Origin: Candidatus Nomurabacteria bacterium RIFCSPLOWO2_01_FULL_36_10b
GTDB taxonomy: Bacteria; Patescibacteriota; Minisyncoccia; Phycocordibacterales; UBA1006
DNA length: 7,222 nucleotides
NCBI GenBank assembly: GCA_001785725.1
Contig: MFUQ01000018.1
Coordinates: 43,842-51,063 of the forward strand
Reading direction: 5' to 3'
Numbering within the stretch: position 1 is the first letter of the stretch; every line of letters begins with the position of its first letter. The notes beneath the pieces are model-generated. The model was not told the origin of the DNA. It saw nothing but the letters and a program-made list of their open reading frames with translations, and did not search any database. The position numbers and the translations under genes are program-made. Of the stretch, positions 5,339 to 7,222 are shown piece after piece.

Positions 5339-6423
5339 CGAAGACCTTGAAGAAGACCGTATATTGGCATTATTACAGCCAATGCAAGCATAAGCACGCC
5401 AGCCCACACAACAATTAGAAGAAGCGGTTCAATAATTATCGTGAGGTTTTTTGTTGTTGTCTCAACTTTACTTTCATAAATTATGCTTATTCGGCTTAAC
5501 ATATCTGATAATTTACCAGACTGTTCCCCGGCAACAATCATTTGTTGTATTGGTGTAGGAATTAATCTTTTTGAATTTGGATGTGCATGTAATGCTTGCT
5601 GAAATGACTGCCCTTTTCTGACTGATTCCTGAAGGTGAGCATAAAGTGCTTGATATGGGCGAAGTGTTGCTGTAGTCGCAAATGAATCAAGCGATTGTAT
5701 AATTGGCACACCTGAAGATATCAATAAGCTTAATAAGTATCCAAAACGAGCAATTTCAACCTCTCTCATCAAACGGCCAACGCCAGGCAATCTGAACAAA
5801 ATGGCCTGGCCAATATGACGTGTTTTAGGATATAAAAATATGAAGAATATAACTAAAGCAACAAAGCAAAAGAATATCGGCACAGCAATTGCGCCGTAAT
5901 CTTGTAAGAAAATCCCAAGTTTTATAATAATACGAGTAAGAAATGGTAATTCAATCCTCATTTGTCTAAAAACATTTGCAAGCTTTGGAAGGATAAACCA
6001 AGCGGTTCCAACGGCAACAACCACAGTAATCGTAAGCACCATAACTGGGTACAGCATGGCTGATTTTATTTTAGATTTAAACTCTTGATTCTTTCTATTT
6101 TGAAGAGCAACAACTTCAAGATTTTTAGATAATTGTCCGGTTTCTTCCCCAATACGAATAAGAGTAATATCAGAAAGATTAAAAGCACCGGTTAATTCCA
6201 TTGACTTCCACAAAGATTCTCCATTAGCAACACGACTAATAACAGAACTAATTACTTTTTTCATTGGACGTGATTTAATTTCAGTTTGAATAGAAGCAAA
6301 TGCATCCAATACACCGATCCCAGCGCCTACGAGCGCGCTAAGATTCTCAAGAATATAATCTCTCTCTTTACCAAGACCTAGCTTTGCTAAAAAACCTAGT
6401 TGTACATGTTCTTGTGCTGGCAT
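5335..6423 (-). CDS. pilC: Type IV pilus inner-membrane platform protein PilC (GspF family)
   Basis: Inner-membrane core of the pilus machine; the cytoplasmic domains contact the motor ATPase and are thought to be turned by it to insert or extract pilins. The 362-aa protein has the duplicated GspF fold. Domain 1 (about 22-145) contains LVGAGIGVLDAF, a GEETG motif (92-96) and KSAMLYP (120-126). Domain 2 (about 222-350) contains ARFGYLLSLLISSGVPI, GQSFQQAL and GEQSG (299-303). Membrane segments lie at about 123-147, 178-199 and 326-356, the usual three. The family is typically near 400 aa; the shortfall is in the N-terminal cytoplasmic region before domain 1. It starts 17 bp after pilB and ends in TGA, the family's usual end point. 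No Shine-Dalgarno is visible before the ATG. Confidence 0.95.
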   Translation of the reverse strand: MPAQEHVQLGFLAKLGLGKERDYILENLSALVGAGIGVLDAFASIQTEIKSRPMKKVISSVISRVANGESLWKSMELTGAFNLSDITLIRIGEETGQLSKNLEVVALQNRKNQEFKSKIKSAMLYPVMVLTITVVVAVGTAWFILPKLANVFRQMRIELPFLTRIIIKLGIFLQDYGAIAVPIFFCFVALVIFFIFLYPKTRHIGQAILFRLPGVGRLMREVEIARFGYLLSLLISSGVPIIQSLDSFATTATLRPYQALYAHLQESVRKGQSFQQALHAHPNSKRLIPTPIQQMIVAGEQSGKLSDMLSRISIIYESKVETTTKNLTIIIEPLLLIVVWAGVLMLALAVIMPIYGLLQGLR

Positions 6424-6440
6424 ATTTTAATTTTTAATAT

Positions 6441-7222
6441 TTATTTCTCAGAATCTGGCTCAACTGGTTGGACAACACGTAACAATTCTGATAGTGATGT
6501 GATTCCTTGTTGTGCTTTCTTTAATCCATCTTCAAACATTGATATCATTCCATCTATTTTTGCACGTTTCAAAATATCGCGCGCAGAAGGACGTTTAATT
6601 ATAAGATCTTCTATCGCATCAGTAATAGGAATCATTTCATAAACAGCCGTACGACCAGCATACGCGCGACCATTCTTATTTGCTTCTTCGTCCGCTTCAA
6701 AATACTTAATATTTTTACTTTTAACATATGCGTCAATATAAGGGGCCCTCTTTGATGCATCCGCTATGGGCTCAGTAATTTCTTTACGGGCATCAGCAAC
6801 TAGTTTACGAACAAGACGCTGTCCTACAACAAGCTCAAGTGTTGAAGCAAGAAGAAATGGCTCAATACCCATATCAAGTAGTCTAGGAATTGCAGTTGCA
6901 GCATCATTTGCATGAACAGTAGAAAGGACAAGATGCCCAGTTAAGGCGGCATTTACAGCAATTTCAGCTGTTTCCTGATCACGTATCTCTCCTATGAGAA
7001 TAACATCAGGGTCTTGACGAACAATACTACGCAACCCTCTAGCAAAAGTAAGGCCGGTGGCTAGATTCACTTGGATCTGATTGATATCGTTAATTTTATA
7101 CTCAACAGGGTCTTCAATAGTTGTAATATTAACATCCGGACGATTTAAAATACTCATCAATGAATAAAGTGTTGTTGATTTACCTGACCCTGTCGGGCCG
7201 ACAACTAGAATAAGCCCAAATG
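6441..7222 (-). CDS. pilB: Type IV pilus extension ATPase PilB (GspE family), C-terminal part
   Basis: Hexameric cytoplasmic ATPase that powers pilus extension. The 259 visible residues begin just before the Walker A box; the N-terminal domains lie beyond the window edge, and the true start is not visible. Numbering from the edge: Walker A GPTGSGKST 8-16, Asp box TIEDPVEY 34-41, Walker B VILIGEIRD 73-81 with catalytic Glu, His box GHLVLSTVHAND 95-106. The ending GMISMFEDGLKKAQQGIT is typical of PilB/GspE rather than PilT. The zinc-binding tetracysteine subdomain normally placed after the RLVRK motif is not intact: RLVRKLVADARKE has no CxxC, and the second pair before AGR is also absent (NKNGRAYAGR). 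It heads the visible operon, 17 bp before pilC. Certain as a secretion ATPase; PilB over GspE follows from the pilin gene context. Confidence 0.95.
   Translation of the reverse strand, partial: FGLILVVGPTGSGKSTTLYSLMSILNRPDVNITTIEDPVEYKINDINQIQVNLATGLTFARGLRSIVRQDPDVILIGEIRDQETAEIAVNAALTGHLVLSTVHANDAATAIPRLLDMGIEPFLLASTLELVVGQRLVRKLVADARKEITEPIADASKRAPYIDAYVKSKNIKYFEADEEANKNGRAYAGRTAVYEMIPITDAIEDLIIKRPSARDILKRAKIDGMISMFEDGLKKAQQGITSLSELLRVVQPVEPDSEK

Noticed and set aside
5195..5407. Minus-strand open frame of 70 codons spanning the pilC-gspH junction
   Set aside because: It overlaps pilC and the gspH-like gene in another frame, both of which have strong family motifs; its translation is of low quality.
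1877..7222. Type II secretion system rather than type IV pilus
   Set aside because: The minor pilins fit both, but the set ends with a pilin-like gene under its own promoter, and no secretin or other T2SS-specific gene is visible. A pilus is the simpler reading, though the window alone cannot exclude a related secretion or uptake machine.

Overview
The window (about 37% G+C by eye) reads almost entirely from the minus strand. The proteins look like those of a Candidate Phyla Radiation (Patescibacteria) bacterium, most like a Parcubacteria-type lineage. This is inferred from protein style: a DEAD-box helicase with an Arg-rich N-terminus and an ANTGTGKT motif I, a short pilin ending ...TISVTR, a PilX-like protein with an ACAEYAL motif, and a prepilin with an AEEG...IRDESF...DGT signature. 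Nearly all start codons lack a visible Shine-Dalgarno sequence. Standard bacterial stops, including TGA, fit the ends of the reading frames.

Reading on the minus strand from 7222 down to 1877 there is a type IV pilus assembly locus. It runs pilB (motor ATPase, N-terminus beyond the window), pilC (inner-membrane platform), a GspH/FimU-like pseudopilin, a 533-aa GspI/PilV-like prepilin with a very large C-terminal region, a GspJ/PilW-like pseudopilin, a GspK/PilX-like pseudopilin without Glu+5, and a major-pilin-like gene. Genes from pilB to pilX are tightly packed (gaps of 3 to 30 bp, overlaps of 8 and 20 bp), as in one operon. The last pilin has its own good sigma70-type promoter and is followed by a hairpin terminator. 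The four minor pilins keep the H-I-J-K (FimU-PilV-PilW-PilX) order known from pilus-tip and pseudopilus-tip complexes. PilB would power subunit addition, PilC would anchor the machine, the four minor pilins would form a priming tip, and the last pilin would form the fibre. No pilT, prepilin peptidase, pilM/N/O or pilY1 gene is visible.

Downstream (1692 to 919) is a separately promoted gene for an exported, helical, LTxxQ-repeat protein of unknown function. A perfect 12-bp AT-rich hairpin separates it from a DEAD-box RNA helicase gene (860 to 1) whose C-terminal half lies outside the window.

There is no gene-free stretch over 300 bases. The longest gap (1693-1876) holds a promoter and a terminator. 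I saw no tRNA, rRNA, CRISPR array, insertion sequence or phage gene. The most unusual item is the 533-aa minor pilin, a candidate pilus-tip adhesin or sensor fused to a pilin stem.
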